From Paraphoma chrysanthemicola (taxonomy: Eukaryota; Ascomycota; Dothideomycetes; Pleosporales; Phaeosphaeriaceae), in NCBI GenBank assembly GCA_020744225.1, contig JAGMWG010000001.1, forward strand, positions 3,472,001 to 3,536,000: DNA of 64,000 bases, written 5' to 3'. Position numbers and translations under genes: made by a program. A model generated the notes under the pieces. That model had not been told where the DNA came from. It searched no databases and worked only from the letters and a program-made list of their open reading frames with translations. Shown here in pieces: positions 1-13,747 of the stretch. Numbering within the stretch: position 1 is the first letter of the stretch; every line of letters begins with the position of its first letter.

Positions 1-1920
1 GATGAATCTCGTAGTACTTACGGATATGCCCACCAGCCTACGTATGGCGCTCTCGCCAGATCAGCGGCGATTTGCGCATTGTGTAATCTCTTCGTTCATG
101 CTTTAGAGCTTGCCAATGCCGGAAGAGATATTCCAGAGGCCGTCAAAGAGAACAAGAAAAGCCAACTTTGGTTGCTTGCCGGGACCGATGCATTTTTTAA
201 TCTACAGTCGCCAAAAGATCTGTCGAGCATGCGAATTAATGTTGGACATGGTGGTCTCGTCAAGCCTGCGGATGTAAGCATCACGGCGCTACCAGGTAGG
301 TGTCAACAACAGTCTGTGTTGAGACGTGCCACATGCTGAGAAGAAATAGATGACCCTTTAGCTATGTCTGGCGATGTCATTGGCAGGCGCGTGGATATTG
401 AGAGACATCCTTCAGAAATGTTCCTGAGCATGAAGAAGTGGTTTCGCACCTGCGTAGAAGGCCACACCTTCTGCAAAACTGCCTCCATGGTAGATGAAGC
501 TTTCCAGCCGCTGCCAAAACGGGTCATCGATGTTGGAACAGATGGGTCGTCTCTGTTACGGCTATTTCCATCGAGTGGAGCACTTGGTCAATACGCCGCC
601 TTGAGTTACTGTTGGGGAAAGGCACAGACGTTCACTACAACAGCTGAGACATTTGCACAAAGGTGTCGTGGCTTCACTTTGGAAATGCTTCCACAAACGA
701 TCCGAGACGCTGTTGTGGTAACCAGACAACTGTGTCTTCGATACCTATGGGTAGATGCGATTTGTATCATACAGGGTGACTTGGCTGACTGGGTTGAAGA
801 GTCGTCAAAAATGGCTCAAGTATATGGTAACGCAGCGATCACTATATCTGCGACCTGTTCTCCTGACACCATTACTGGTCTCTTTAGAAAACGATGGTCG
901 ACGGACAGAGGCGCAGTGACTCTGAAGTCGATGTGTTCCTCTAGTGATAAGACAGGAACTATGTTTATTTCAGCAAAGCTCGGTTCTGTCAGCGATGCCT
1001 TGGACGGAGCCGTACTGAATACCCGGGCTTGGTGTCTCCAGGAGCGTGTCTTATCACGTCGAATCATTCATTTCGCGCAAGATCAGATGTATTGGGAATG
1101 CCAGGAGCAGCTCTACGCTGAAGATGGATTAGTTGTACCGTCATCGAGTGGGCTCAAGCAGAGTTTGAGATCGGCCAGCAGTGATCCTTGGCAAACCGTG
1201 GTTCGAAATTGGCACATCATCGTAGATGCTTACAGCCGAAGAAACCTGTCCCACCTATCAGACAAGCTCCCAGCAATATCTGGGCTAGCACGCATAATAC
1301 ACGATCAAAAGAAAGCTGAATACTTGGCAGGATTTTGGCGAGAAGACCTACCGTTCGCACTGCTGTGGTTTGCAGATTCCATGAGTGACACTACAACACA
1401 GCCAGCCACACAATGGAGAGCGCCATCTTGGTCCTGGGCATCTTTGGACGGACCGATCTCAAGTCAGGGCAATCGTGCCAACGTTGTCACTTTCGAGGCT
1501 GTTATCGATCAGGCCATCTTTGTATCTTGCAATCTGACAAACAAACGTGGCGATGCGTTCGGAGAACTCGTGGCTGGCTCTTTGAAACTGAAGACACGAA
1601 TGAGACGTGGGAGGAGGAACCATGGCCCGAAAGAGTTCGATTATGGCGGTTGGAAGGGCAACCTAACAAGAGAGCACCAATTGGTCGATGAACAAGGGGT
1701 CTTGATTGGGGGAGCATTCTTCGACTCTTCTGTAGATCAACCACCGATGGAGTTCGATTGCGTTCAAATTGCCACTGGTATCATGAGCACTGGAGAGGTA
1801 ATGACGTATTGTTTGCTGGTTTCATTGCGTAAGCCGGAGGGCTGGACACGTATAGGCGTTGGAAGCGTCAATGGCCAGTACTTTGAAGGAGAGGAAACCG
1901 TAGAAGTGACTTTGTACTGA
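1..1920 (+). CDS. HET (heterokaryon incompatibility) domain protein, 5' truncated by window edge
   Basis: The frame is open from base 1 with no ATG, so the start lies outside the window. Two exons: up to 295 and from 362; the 66-bp intron has donor GTAGGT, a branch-like CTGAG and acceptor TTTAG, and joining keeps frame (codon G|CT). 617 residues are visible. Exon 1 has the CxLC-type N-terminal element (SAAICALCNLF) common ahead of HET domains. The HET core follows: YAALSYCWG, then LPQTIRDAV and YLWVDAICII, and later the conserved RAWCLQERVLS block and a WSWAS motif. HET proteins act in allorecognition and programmed cell death on fusion of incompatible hyphae. Many are not mapped incompatibility loci, so the family call is firm but the role is inferred. 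No NACHT or repeat domain is visible in this part. Confidence 0.93.
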
Positions 1921-4821
1921 CATGCCCAGCTGAGCATTCCAAGTACAAGGAACTTCCATATCTAAGCTGGACAGATGCAAGACGCATCGAAAGGCACAAA
2001 ATGAATGACGTGAAAGTAGTTCTTCGGCAGCCTAAGCTCAGCTATTGCTATGGGAAGCACAAGTAGGGTGGCAGGTTGCCATCGCCCTCATGATAATTAT
2101 GTCAAGTTTGAGAGACAGTACTGGGGCTGCACTCTCGGCAACGGCGCAGTTTTGCTTGGATTGGTTGGCTGGGATACATTACGAGCCTGCGGCTTGTCAT
2201 GGATCTCAATAACATTCCGCCGCATATTAACGTTTTCGTTTTGCCGGCTTGCTTTGATAAGGAGACGGCATCGAGCGATTCCGAGTACCATAGTTGTTGC
2301 CTAATTAGACTCTCAACGCGTGCCAAAGACACGCATCCAATCAGCCAAGACGACAAAACGGCTGCTAGGATTGTATCGGACGAGTGTTCGAGCGTTTCCG
2401 CCTCGTTCAACAGACTCTCGATAAAGCTTTTGAAGCGGTGATTGACATGGAAAGCCTCAAGGATCGGTACAAGGACGTTCAGTGAAGGACATTGTCCAAG
2501 AATATAAAGATACTCATTATTGTCCTTACCTAGAGCAAGCACCAACGCAATGGTGTAAAGAGACGAAAAATGTACAAGTGTAGAATGGTAGCAACGCTGT
2601 CTCCGGCGTTCAGAACGTTGACGCATCGGAGGAGGAAGTTGTAGTGAAAATCGAGGATCTACTTGTCAACGCAGGCTTGATAGCCATGATGAGAGATCAA
2701 AAGAACGTAGGCTTTAGGATACTGGAACCTGCCTGGTAAAATCGAGGACAGATCTTGAAGTGAAAGAGTATCAGATACTTTTCATTAAGGCTTTTACCTC
2801 GCGCCTCTTCTCAGGTTTCCACAAGACTTCCATGGTATCGAAAGCTATAATGGTATCGAGCAATCTTTCTGTGGACACGAAAACGTTTGCTGAGCGTAAA
2901 GTAACATTTTCCTATTCATCCCACCGATGTTGACAAGTCCATCGCGCTTGCCGCGCCCGTTCCTGTCATCCGCTCATACCACTGACTTCCTGCCGTACAA
3001 CACTCCAGCACATTTTCCTAATCCGCCACGGCATCGGCACAACAACCTCTTCTGTCACTATCTACAAAGCCACATCTTTCACGGTCTTACCGAGAGCCTC
3101 CACGGGTCCTTCGCCTACCCTTGACAAAACGGCCCCCAAATCGCAATCCTTCGCTCCACCGCATGCGCCGCCCAGCACCGTTACACTGACCAAAGCCCCG
3201 CGCATCGCTAAATCCTTCAACACGCGTCGGCCTCGCCTGTGCTTGAACAAGGCAACAATGCTGTTGTGATCATGCCGCGGAAGGACGAAGGATTCCAGCC
3301 CTATGCGCATGGTGATGCTGGAAGGAGCTCGCGTGGAAATGGATAGACAGGGATGTGAGTAGGAAGCGAGAGAAGAAGGAAATGAAGCGAGATACCGGTG
3401 CACAATGCGTGCGGACGGACAAATTGTTCGCCCGGTCGATTGGAATTATTATGGAGTGACTAGCATCATTGTGTAAAGTTGGACGATGCATGTTATCAAC
3501 TGGTGGTACATGTGCTTCAGGCTCCCACGTTTCAAGACACAAACTGCCGGGCCAATTGTGGTCGAGAAGGTACGATGCACCGGACACGTACGGAGAAGGA
3601 CGAATGAGGCACTGCATGGGCCGGTTTTGAACGCAGCCAGACGGGCAAGAGGCTGCGGGTCGTGGCACAGGGCAGATGAAACGCAATGCGGAAACATGGA
3701 GAGCGGGTTGTGGCGAGGTTTCATGGTCTGCGGCGGGGTGAGGATGCAGGGCGTTTGGTTGGTATTTTATGACGCGGAATAGTTATGATAACGATAGACT
3801 CGATTTAGATGCTATGGGAAGGGTATGCTTGTTTGTCATTCTTTTAGTAGAATTAGGATGAATGATGGACGAGGGTTGTTTGTCATGTTGAATATTATCC
3901 TGTTTAGGGAATATCGCGAGTGGACGAATCGCATGCATGTAGCCTGAGCCTGGCATCATCGCCAACATACCCACACCCAACACAAACACCTCGTGCATCG
4001 CTGTCTTCTCGCAACTCGAACCCCTTCCTCCACCTCCTGAATCTACTTGCCATTTCGTCCCCTCATCCAATCACTTCCATCCAACACCCATATCCCCATT
4101 ACGGCCACCGACCCAACCCACTCGAAACTCTCCGCACCCACACCACAAGTCTCCATATAGTTTAGTGTCTTTCGCTGATTCGGCCCCCGCGGCAACTTAC
4201 ACTGGAGTGCATTGCGCGCAGCGATGAGTCCAGGTCCGAGCAGCGAGCATGATTTGGGAAAAAATAACGCTTCGCAGCAACAACGCGCAGCCGTAACGCA
4301 ATCGCCCAAATACGCAAGCTTAAAATTAACTTTCCCGTCCATCCCCATTCACGACATAGCGCAGTAACATAAAAATTACCGATGGACTTGCAAAACAAAT
4401 AGGACCGCCGCGGCTCAGAATACTCGGCGGTCGACGGCCTTTTGGCACATCGACGCTATGGCATTTCATCCATTGCGTTGGGAGTGAGTTTGAAATTTGA
4501 GCGAGTGATCTACTTACATCCCATGCTCAAACACCTCCATCCTTGTTGCACCCCCTCGTCGCGAACTCTCCCAGCTCGCGAGAATTACCGGACTCGTTGA
4601 TAAACTTCTGTGATGAAAGGGACAAAACGCCTCGGCGGCGGACCTGTTCGGAGCAGAGCAATGCACAGTGCGGAGCACACGGAGACCGGAGACATGATTG
4701 TGACCGACCCGGCTCCGTGTAATTATCTGGATACGGCGGATGTAGCAGAGTCACATTGTCACGCGAGCGCATTGCGTATCGTTGGCGTGGAATACAGCGG
4801 TTCTGTGTGCGTGTTCGTTTA

Positions 4822-4852
4822 GGGAGGCGGTGGATTGGGGGGAGGGGGTGGG
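4822..4852 (+). other. G-rich tract with G-quadruplex potential
   Basis: Runs of G on the + strand (GGG at 4822, six G at 4837-4842, five at 4844-4848, three at 4850-4852) are separated by single-base loops at the right end. This fits a G4-forming pattern. No function is shown. Confidence 0.45.
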
Positions 4853-7800
4853 TTGCGTGTTGCGTGGCTAGGCGGGCTGTTGCCTGGGAGCGGAGTTCCG
4901 CGTGTGCCGTGGATGCGAGAGTGCGAGATTTACGCGTGTGTGCAATTGCATTGTACGACTCTGCATGCGACGCGAATGGCTTTTTGAAGTTGAAGTTGAA
5001 ATCTGACTGATCGTCTTGTCACCCCGCGTGGAGGCTCCCGTCGCCAGCCTTGCAAGGGCAGCCTCTTCGTATCGCTGTCAGCCCTTGTGCTGATATAGTG
5101 TCCACATCAGGTGCTTGGCGGAAGTTGAGTGCTGACAAGCGATGAAAATCTGGGGTAACGGTGTGCAAGCGTTTCTTGAAGATGACATCACTTTAAACGT
5201 TGCTTAATTCCATCGCGATACTGCGTACTTTGCATTACTTGCGGGAATCATACGATTGAACGGTAGCTCAGTGCACTTTGTGCAACGTGTAATTACGACA
5301 AGACCGATTTTTCCCCTCGTACTCCGGCAACTCCGGAATTCTCGAATGGGCAAGCTCAGCGTTGCAAAGTCTCCATGCAGGCTAGTAAGCTTCATCTCGC
5401 GCATCACAACCCTGATCCCATTTGCGGGCTCGTGCTCCTGCTAGCACGTGAAATAAGCCCGTAGGACAAGGCTGATTCCGTGTCACAACCAGACTGCCGG
5501 GGTTACCTGTCAACGTCACAAGGCCGAACCTTCGAACCGTGGAACTATTGGTGACGAGTCCTCTTCTGGCATGCCGCAGATTGGATAGCTTTGCGCTCAT
5601 GTCACCAACTGCAATCTTGTGCATGTCGCGCTGAATGGCGCCCTTTCAGGAAACATGTTCAGCCCCGACAGTGGACCTCAAACCGTGTTATTGCCAGTCC
5701 TGAGACGCCCTTTCAACAGGCCAGCCAGTGGCATGAACAAGGTGCTTAGCGGCGTAGATGGTTACCGGCGCTAGAACATCGCCTGTCAAATGCCTTGGAT
5801 TTTAGACCGCTTCGAAAATTACATTACCAAGCGGCGCCGTGCTTACCTATCGCGGTTAGCGGCGTCGAGGGTTTTGGCTTGCTCCTGTACGAGCAGAAGG
5901 AAGCGCGGCGATGACCGTTGGCGCAATGCTGTCGGTGGCGCTGCATCTTGCGAGCTCTGATGCATCTTCATTGTTGACCAAATACGTTCACGCCACGAGA
6001 CAGTCGGCGTAGATTGCGAGTGTCTGCAGATCGACATTTTCCATGGCGCAGGCAGATTGGGAGGCCTCCATTGCGGTCTCCAGGAATAGTTTTGCGAGGC
6101 GCGCACGAGCGAGCGAACGAATTGCGGTTGGTCCCGCGGAGCACGGCCACCGAATAGCGCGTAGCCTTGCCTGCTTGGGCAATCCTTCGTCGCAGTAAGT
6201 GGAGTCGTTTGCAAGCGTGCACGTGATTGTTGCCGGCGACCGAAGCGGCAAGCACTACTCTCCATGTGGTAGAATTTGCGTTGCTATGGCCGAAGTAGTA
6301 AGTGTCGCAATAAGGCAGCGGTGCCTGGTTGTACGGTGCGGATGGCAAGCCGACATGCCCGGCGGGCCTCTCGATATGTGGTTCGTCGATTCGTGGCGCG
6401 AACTATGTCTGGTTTTGTTTCCAGATTGCTATATAGTCTAATGACTTTGATGTGAAGACGCCGAATTCACAAGTGCGCTTTGGTCCGGAAGCTGGTCGCA
6501 ATCCATGTCGCATAGCGCTCGCAGGATATGGCTCAATGAGTGAACTTACGGCCTTTAGTATCGCCTAAGTCGTCCTTCGCCTTGGACATGCGCTGTAGTC
6601 ACAGCAGTAATTCTCGGCAGCTGCTGCGTCATTGGCTGTGTTCAGCATTATTGTGCCTAGACGGAGTGAGATGTTACGCTGCAGGCGTGCATTTTGTGGC
6701 CTCGGGGGGCCTGACTTGACCTCTCTCAGTGTTTCTGAGATAGGCGCTTTTAGCGGCATGTCCAGCAGCGCCATGCGCGGGTGAAGAGCAAGTTAACTGC
6801 GTAGTGGTCCGCGAGTGGCGTACATTGGTGACAGCCATCGGAGACCCAGTTGCGTGGGCGGAATCGGTCCTTTGAAAGAGCGACGCGGGGTATGGATGAT
6901 TCAGCGATCGACATGTTCACTCCGTGACTCCATGCCCTATCTGGTATCATCGCGAGATACCGTGGATAATTTTCCGCGTGCGAGAAGTACAGGTCTGTGG
7001 AGCTTCAGAGAGTCCAGTCGCAATGTCTCATCCGGATCATTCTTTATCGTCGTCACAGTGCGTCTCGTCCGAGCGATACTACACGCGGCAAATGCCTCCC
7101 CTGCAGAGCGATTAACAGCGCGTCTTATCTCCATGTTTCAATGGCGAGAAGGATAAGTTTCAAGATTGTTCGTGACATCTTGTCAATGATGCAATGCTAC
7201 CAGAACCTCCCCAATGGCTGTCAGTGGCACACTGCATAGTCGGCCTGACTGTTGCGGGGTGCACGTCGGAGTAGATGCAACTATGCGTCCGAGGTCCGAT
7301 CGTGCAGAACGCCCCAGCGCTTGTAGCGTGTTGATTGTTCGTTGTCGTGGAGGAGTTGACTCTGAGACCTACGACGAAGAGGAGGGGCGAAAGCAGGACG
7401 AAGCACAGTGGAAGCCATGTGCGAGTTAGCAGGAGATGGCTGCTGCTGAGCAACCTCTCCAAGAATACTCGGAAGCACAGGTGCTGCTTTGTCACACGTC
7501 CGAGCGGGAGCCTCGTTCAGCAACCTGCCCACTTCAGCCCTATCGCTCGTCCGTACTTCTGGAAGACGAAGGAAGTAGCTTGCCCCCACCACTCGACGTC
7601 AAGATTGGCTGAATAATGAGCCTGATGGTGCACATGTGAAGCTGATGCCTGCTTGACTGCCCTAGGGCTGCGTTTTGGCTGAACGTGGCTTTTCGTCCAC
7701 CCCGACCACCCAGCAATCTGCGAAGAAAGTGTTCAGCTTTGCATAATGCTTGCTACTTCTGGTCAAAATGTCTGGCATTGGTTCTTGGCCGTGTCTTGTA

Positions 7801-10800
7801 GCGCCGAATCTGTAATTCCATCACCCCATGGTTGGCCCGACCCCGACTTCAGACCTCAGCTCCGCTCAATCAAGAAGATCATGCTGGTTAAATGGAATTG
7901 TGTTTGGAGATCACCATGCGGCTCTCTCCATCCGATGTCTCTTGCATCAGCAAATGAGGAGCGAAACCATCAGCATCAATAGAGTGGCTTTCCACTATGT
8001 TGTTGCTGTGGGTCTGATTCACAACATTCAATTGCACGTGAGACGTTCGAGAAGCGGTGTCTGACATGAAAATCGTGAAGTGATTCCGCTGCCGCTCCAA
8101 GCCCGCTGAAGATGACAAAGTCGAGGCCGCAAAGGCAGAGGGGTGCCGATGCAAGCCTTTCGGCATACGTGGGGATGATATCAGTAATCGGCAATTCGCA
8201 ACTGCTTGCTGCTTTGAGCAAGGCAAGCTTCGAGAGAGGAGCGTATTTGCGCAGTCATTCAGCCACAATTCGCCTTCCTGCAACTGCAAGTATCGCGAGT
8301 TGTATGCCAAATTCTTCGTTGCTTGCATTTCAAATCGATCTCTCGGCAAGACGCTCATGTTGGTACTTGCGACTTCATTCCGCACCATGCCACCATGTTG
8401 ACGCTCTGCGCCTGCAGACCGGTTGGCGCAATGAGGGGCTTCGAAGGATTCAAGGGGTCTTACCGTTCCCGCAAAACGTTCTTAAACGGACCAATCTGCT
8501 GCTTGGCAGAAAACGCCATTGGAAGGCAGGGCGTCGCTTGCGAAATGCCTTGCCTGAACGGGAGCTCGGCCTGCTGTGCAACCCCAGTCACAGTTCTGGG
8601 TATATCGAACCCATCAGTAAGCCGCTCGTCAGTGATATGGTTATTCCTCGTAGATGTCCAGACAGGGCTATCGCTGTGTGGGCGGGGCGATGTCTTGGGT
8701 ATTGGTGAACTCTTGTTGCAGTTGCAACGCGTTGATTGACGGTGAGTGCATTATTTCAAGGTCCGGAACAGCATATTGCGGCTGATTGCAAGCTTGCGCC
8801 CTCATGGGTGTGTGAGTCTGCCTTACAACCTGCATGATGACGGAAAAACAGCGCGATTCGTGATTCGCACAGATTACCTTGGAACCCCCTCGGGGTCTCG
8901 AACAGCGAGAGATGCCACGAGGTCTGACACCCTGCAGCCTGCAGTGCAGTTGCTCGCTTTCGTCTGTGTACGCAAGGCGGCCAGCGCAGGGTAGCCCATC
9001 GGTGAAGTTCAAGCTGGATAATAACAGCGGCGCTTGGGTATACCACAGCAACAACACTCGAAGCGAAGCTGCACATTGCTCGCAATGCGACTAGCGCAAT
9101 GTTAGGCGTTTGTCCGCTTCGAAAACTGGAATTCCAATGTTGATCTGATTGTGCATGGGGTGCGGCAACACCAGCGCTGTGGTTGTCCCCTGCGACACTG
9201 CGCGCCCACCGGTACGCCCGGCATGACGGTGTGTGCGGTACGACGATTGCAGTATATTTGATACAGGTCATGAGCTCCGAAACCCCCGCTTCAAGAGACG
9301 GTGAATGAACGAACGGCAGTTCTCGCTGGATATAGTCGGGTATCACAAACCAACGCCAGCAGAAACGTTCGGGGCGCACAAAGAGGGGTTGATGCGTCGC
9401 ATCTATGCTGGCCGCCTGCACATGCGTGTTGGTGTGGGTGTTCATTCGCTGGCCAGCGTCGTAGGGCTGTAGGGCTGGAGGGATGAGTGGAGGAGAGGTG
9501 CAAACAAGGGCCAAGGGTGCTATCATCAGGCTCGTGGCTCTCTTGGCGCAGCGGCCGCTAAAAATAGGCACTTCTCCTGCGTAGCTAGCCGTCGCAAAGC
9601 TATGTTCGTAGACGATGGAGATAAAATTGGACAGAGTAACAAATCCACGGCGGCTATCACACAGTTGCTACTAGGTGAAGCTGAGGAGGCAGACTGGCGA
9701 TGCCGGACGGTGTCACCGATGACGAAAACAGAGGATGCTTGGTATGCTGTATTGAATTCAGGCGTTTTTGCAGTGTCGGCAGGAGCTCCTTCTCTACTAG
9801 GCAAGAACTATGGCCGTGCTGGCCAAGCAGCATTGCGCTGCAATCTACGACCATGGCCCCGGATCAATGTGCTCAGTCACATGACTTATCTGCGGTACCT
9901 CCGCCGCTGTAGGGAGGAATGCGAGCACGGTGGCAGCGGTGAACGCTCGACGCCAAAGCCGTCCGAGCGGCCGCTTAATGCTCCTAAACGGGAAAGCGTT
10001 TCGACCAGCCAATCAAAAGCGCTCGGTAACAGGGATTGTCATGGTACCAGTCTACTTTGAGTGCTACATGGGTCCTTCCGCCTGGGATGCTCACCGCGCT
10101 GTATGAACCTCGAATCCTTCGACCCATTCCCCACCGATGTATACAGCGAGCTACGTTCCGCATTCGAAACGGGAAAATGCGCTGTCGCACGCAAGGCGTC
10201 CTTGCCAGATCAACCGTCGGGCGATGCGTTGTGCAAATTGCGTTGTTGGGTGGAGGGTGCTACTGCACGACGTTGGCCAGTTGTTTGTCGCAACAGGGAG
10301 GTGCTTGAGTCTCGGAAGCAATGCCAAATCACTAGGCTGGTAGTGACATGTCATTGGCTGTCTTGCAGATGGGGTCTTCGAGGTCCCCTGAATATAGAGA
10401 TCACTGCCCATCCATGCCGAGACCTCGAAGGAATGATTCATCCACATGTGGAAATGATGCTGATAGGGCTAAAGGTCGCTGTCAAGTCTGCATTGCGTAG
10501 TGCCAGCAGTTTGTCCTAGATAGTCACCGTCTCGCGAGACGCTTAACATGAGGTTAGAAGTAGCTATCCACGTAATCCATGGGGCCTTTGACGCAGGTGG
10601 GATATGCGCAATTCACCGATTCGTGCCTGTGGTGTACTCCGCCATCAGCTGCAGGGCGTAGCATAGCCATGGAGCTTGGGCTTTATTTCCGGCCAAGTCT
10701 CAGTGTGCACGCACTAGCTGTGACTGCTCCGCATGTTGATTGACACTCTACCTTCTTCTTAGTTGAAATCGTCGAAATAGAAGACTATCTTGAGTCAGTG

Positions 10801-13006
10801 ACCCTACACGCTCAACTGCTGACGTTGGGGCTATCAGGCGTGGTGAGGGGATCCCAGTTACGGTTCCGCAGTGTTGGGCGGTTGCGATGTTGCGGGAAGG
10901 GTCTCAGGGCTCAAGGCTGTTCGAATCAGGGACAGGACTACGGTCCTGAAGCCCGTTAGCCTGTTCACTGGGTTCAGGTTGCTGACGCGGAAACGTGGTA
11001 GAAGGCACCGGCTGTCTGCACCCTGTCCACATTTCAATTACCCCGTACGGCCGAGATACTTCCTGTCGATACCTCTGAGACAACTCCAATAGGAGAGATT
11101 AGCCAGCAATTGCAAATGTCGCCGGTCGAGCTGAAGGTGAAAAGTGCAATACAGCTGAAACGGCCCACCATTGTCTACATCAAGAAGAGTGAATTGCACT
11201 CTGATAATGAAGTGGAGAACCTCTTTCAGACGCGGGGAAGTGGTTGCAGATGTTTGAGGCGACAGTCTCCACATACATGTCTAGAGCAGCTCCAAGCCCC
11301 ACAATATGCAGACTCAAGATCGAGGTAATCAGCCCTACCACGGCACGAAATATGAGGGACTATGATCGATGTCGATGGGAATGAACGTGCCTACGTAGTG
11401 AGCGTGGCGCCGGTGTAGATGAGGATGTTCGTAACGTTGACTCGAAGGGGCAACACGGAGGATCAGCTACGGGCGCAAAGCTGGCTCCGAATTCGACAAC
11501 TCGAAGACAACATTATGCTGAAACAGCCCCTGAGATCGCCGTACGTTGTACAACAGAGGCAGCGCTGTCCTTGATCCAGACCACTGCGTTGCCGGTCGTT
11601 GTCTAGCTAATGGAGCCACGGCACGTATGGTCCGTGGTCAAGTGCGACTATTCCTGGTGATAGAGAGATGAGACAGTGTTTTGATACGGCACAGGCTTCG
11701 CCCTACAGGGTCATGGGTAGTAGTTGCAGGTCAGTGTCCAGTTATGGGACTCCAGAGATATCGCGCAAGGACCCATCTCGTGCGAGTCAAGGAGCGGATC
11801 GGTTCAGCCCTGTTAAGAACCCTTCCTTACAGCGGCAGCCTGTTGAAGCCGTTGGCAGGGACTATGTGTAACCTAGTCGCTAACATGCCGTGTTGAGCAT
11901 CTGCTGGAGTTCTCACTGTGATGAGCAATAATCGACTTGAGCAAGCGCAGATCGACAAGCTGGCTGATGATTTTGGAAGCTCGCTGTCTACGGCCACTGT
12001 ATCAGACTTATTGCTCAAGTGGGCATTTGACCGTCCATGCGTGGCTCAGTATTGCCCCAGTGATGGCGCAGCAACGGCAGCCTTCCTGCCGGCCAGAGCC
12101 TCCCCTGCCGGGCGTAGGGCGTACCGTTGGACATGCTGGAGACGCCAAAGCAAATTAACAGCGAACGCTTGAGGCGCCTCTGTCGAGTGCTTCACGTCGC
12201 TCAGCTCAAATGGCCATTGGTGATTCCCAGTAGAGGCATCGCTGAAGCCGCAGACAAGCTTTGGGCTGCCTGACGCTACCCGTGTTGGGCCATTGCTCTC
12301 ACCGACTGTGCAGTAAGGTGCTGATGCGGCTGCGGCAGAGGGTGGGACCAGTGCGTAGGGCTGGTGGAGGTTCGACATGACCCCTGGGGCTCAACGAGTG
12401 GCTTGCACTTGCGGGTGGTGGAAACAGCGCGGAATCAAGGCGTCCAGTCACAAATGGTGGTGTACTTTCTTTGGGTACCTCCTTACAAAGCATGCTAAGC
12501 CGGTCCCACGGTGTTGCGGCCGGGGTGTGATTCGCGAACTAGGCTACAAGCAGGATATGGTGTCCAAAGCAGCAGCCTTCCTGTTTGCGCAGGCTGGCAA
12601 GGTGTGGAGAGGCGTTGCCGTCTCCGACCGCGAGCTGGCCAACGGCTCAACGGCGCCGCGCTAGGGATTTGAAATCCACAGCATCACTCTCCCCGATGAG
12701 TCGCGGTGTGCAGCAGCCTGCGAGGTTGCGCATGCGCGAGGACGCGGCGACGATAGCCAATCGCGCAGGAGCACAGCGGACACGGCCTGGTGCGCGCAGC
12801 ATGGTGGCCAGCACATGTGATGTTGCGAGAAGCCCACCAACACCGCTCGCGGGCCTGGCAGGGCGAGTGTGGGGGGAGCCAACAGCTTCTGGCAACCAGT
12901 GCGCTCGCGCTCCAGCTCAATTTACCCACGGGGCGAATGCGTGCGCGCTCTTCTGGCCCCCAAGGCGGGCTGGCATGCGGCGCAGAGAGCGACGAGCAAA
13001 GGGCGC

Positions 13007-13034
13007 GTCCAGCGTCCAGCATCCAGCATCCAGC
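13007..13034 (+). repeat. Four tandem copies of a 7-bp unit (RTCCAGC)
   Basis: Four direct 7-mers run back to back: GTCCAGC twice, then ATCCAGC twice. It is a small satellite in non-coding DNA about 700 bp upstream of the bZIP gene, useful mainly as a potential length marker. Confidence 0.8.
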
Positions 13035-13747
13035 ATGCCGCATCTGAGATGGCCGAAGAGGCGGCGTTCGCGCGACAGCGGTCGGACGAGAGCCGACGCG
13101 TGATGATGATGAAGCAGCAGCAGCGCAGGATGGCATGGCGTGCATGGGTGAGTCGAATTCACCTTCGCTGCGGGCGGAGATAATGACAGACCCGACGCCG
13201 CGTGCGTTCCTGTGCGGCCATCCAGCCAAGAGTCATAGGGCTGGTGTGCGCAGGGGGGGCAGAAGGACACCGCTCGCCAATACAGCGCTTTCACACTGCC
13301 CGGCGTATTATACGACCCCATGCACCAGGCCTCCGACGCTCCCGTGCACTGAGCTGCGCGCTGAGCCTTGACGCGCCCAACGCTCACTGGCCCGCTGCGA
13401 GCCTTGTGCTAGCGCCTACCTAAATTTACGAGGCCGCAGTCGGTGAAAGGGCAGGGTTCCATCGTACCAAATTGAGAAGTATGCTCGAGCCTGCTGGCGT
13501 AGCCAGGGTGCATGGCATGCGAGGGCCTGAAGCTGGGGACCACCACTAGGCCGTCTGTGCTCCACAAGAACGACTGCGCATCCAGCACCTGAGATAAATA
13601 CACTGTGATCCCCGATAGCTTGAGCCTCCCATCCATCCAGCCCACTGCCAGCCAGACACCCCACCCTATATCATCTGTCTGCTCTCCCTCAGTGACCATT
13701 CCGTCCCATCCCTCATCACTGATCACACTCCACCCTACCCTCCCACT

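Larger units (their letters stand above)
1921..13747. other. Gene-sparse 11.8-kb region
   Basis: I find no gene here that I can support. Open frames are short, overlap on both strands and have low-complexity or Cys/Arg/Ser-rich translations; the longest (minus, about 8.76-9.57 kb) resembles no family. I see no reverse transcriptase, integrase or transposase motif, no terminal repeats, no tRNA B-box and no rRNA. The left third (about 2.9-4.2 kb) has pyrimidine-rich stretches like fungal promoters or UTRs, and one short coding-like patch near 3.0-3.35 kb. The rest is mid-GC and not the extreme AT-rich DNA left by strong RIP. It may be old degraded repeat or accessory DNA beside the HET gene. 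Confidence 0.5.

Noticed and set aside
2102..2626. 174-codon open frame on the minus strand
   Set aside because: It has some helical character but no recognised domain, and the flanking sequence shows no exon continuation I can support. It could be a relic, but not enough to annotate.
5912..8440. Similar words near 5.9 and 8.4 kb (GACCG-TTGGCGCAATG) as a dispersed repeat
   Set aside because: Similarity does not extend beyond about 16 bases, so chance cannot be excluded.
8756..9571. 271-codon open frame on the minus strand
   Set aside because: Composition is Cys/His/Arg/Ser-rich and random-looking, with overlapping frames on both strands, no domain, and no splice pattern or start context suggesting a gene.
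9602..10060. 152-codon open frame on the plus strand
   Set aside because: Low-information translation in the gene-poor block, overlapped by several other frames of similar size.
10900..10940. tRNA-like B-box (GTTCGAATC)
   Set aside because: No matching A box or cloverleaf could be drawn around it; no tRNA gene was found anywhere in the window.
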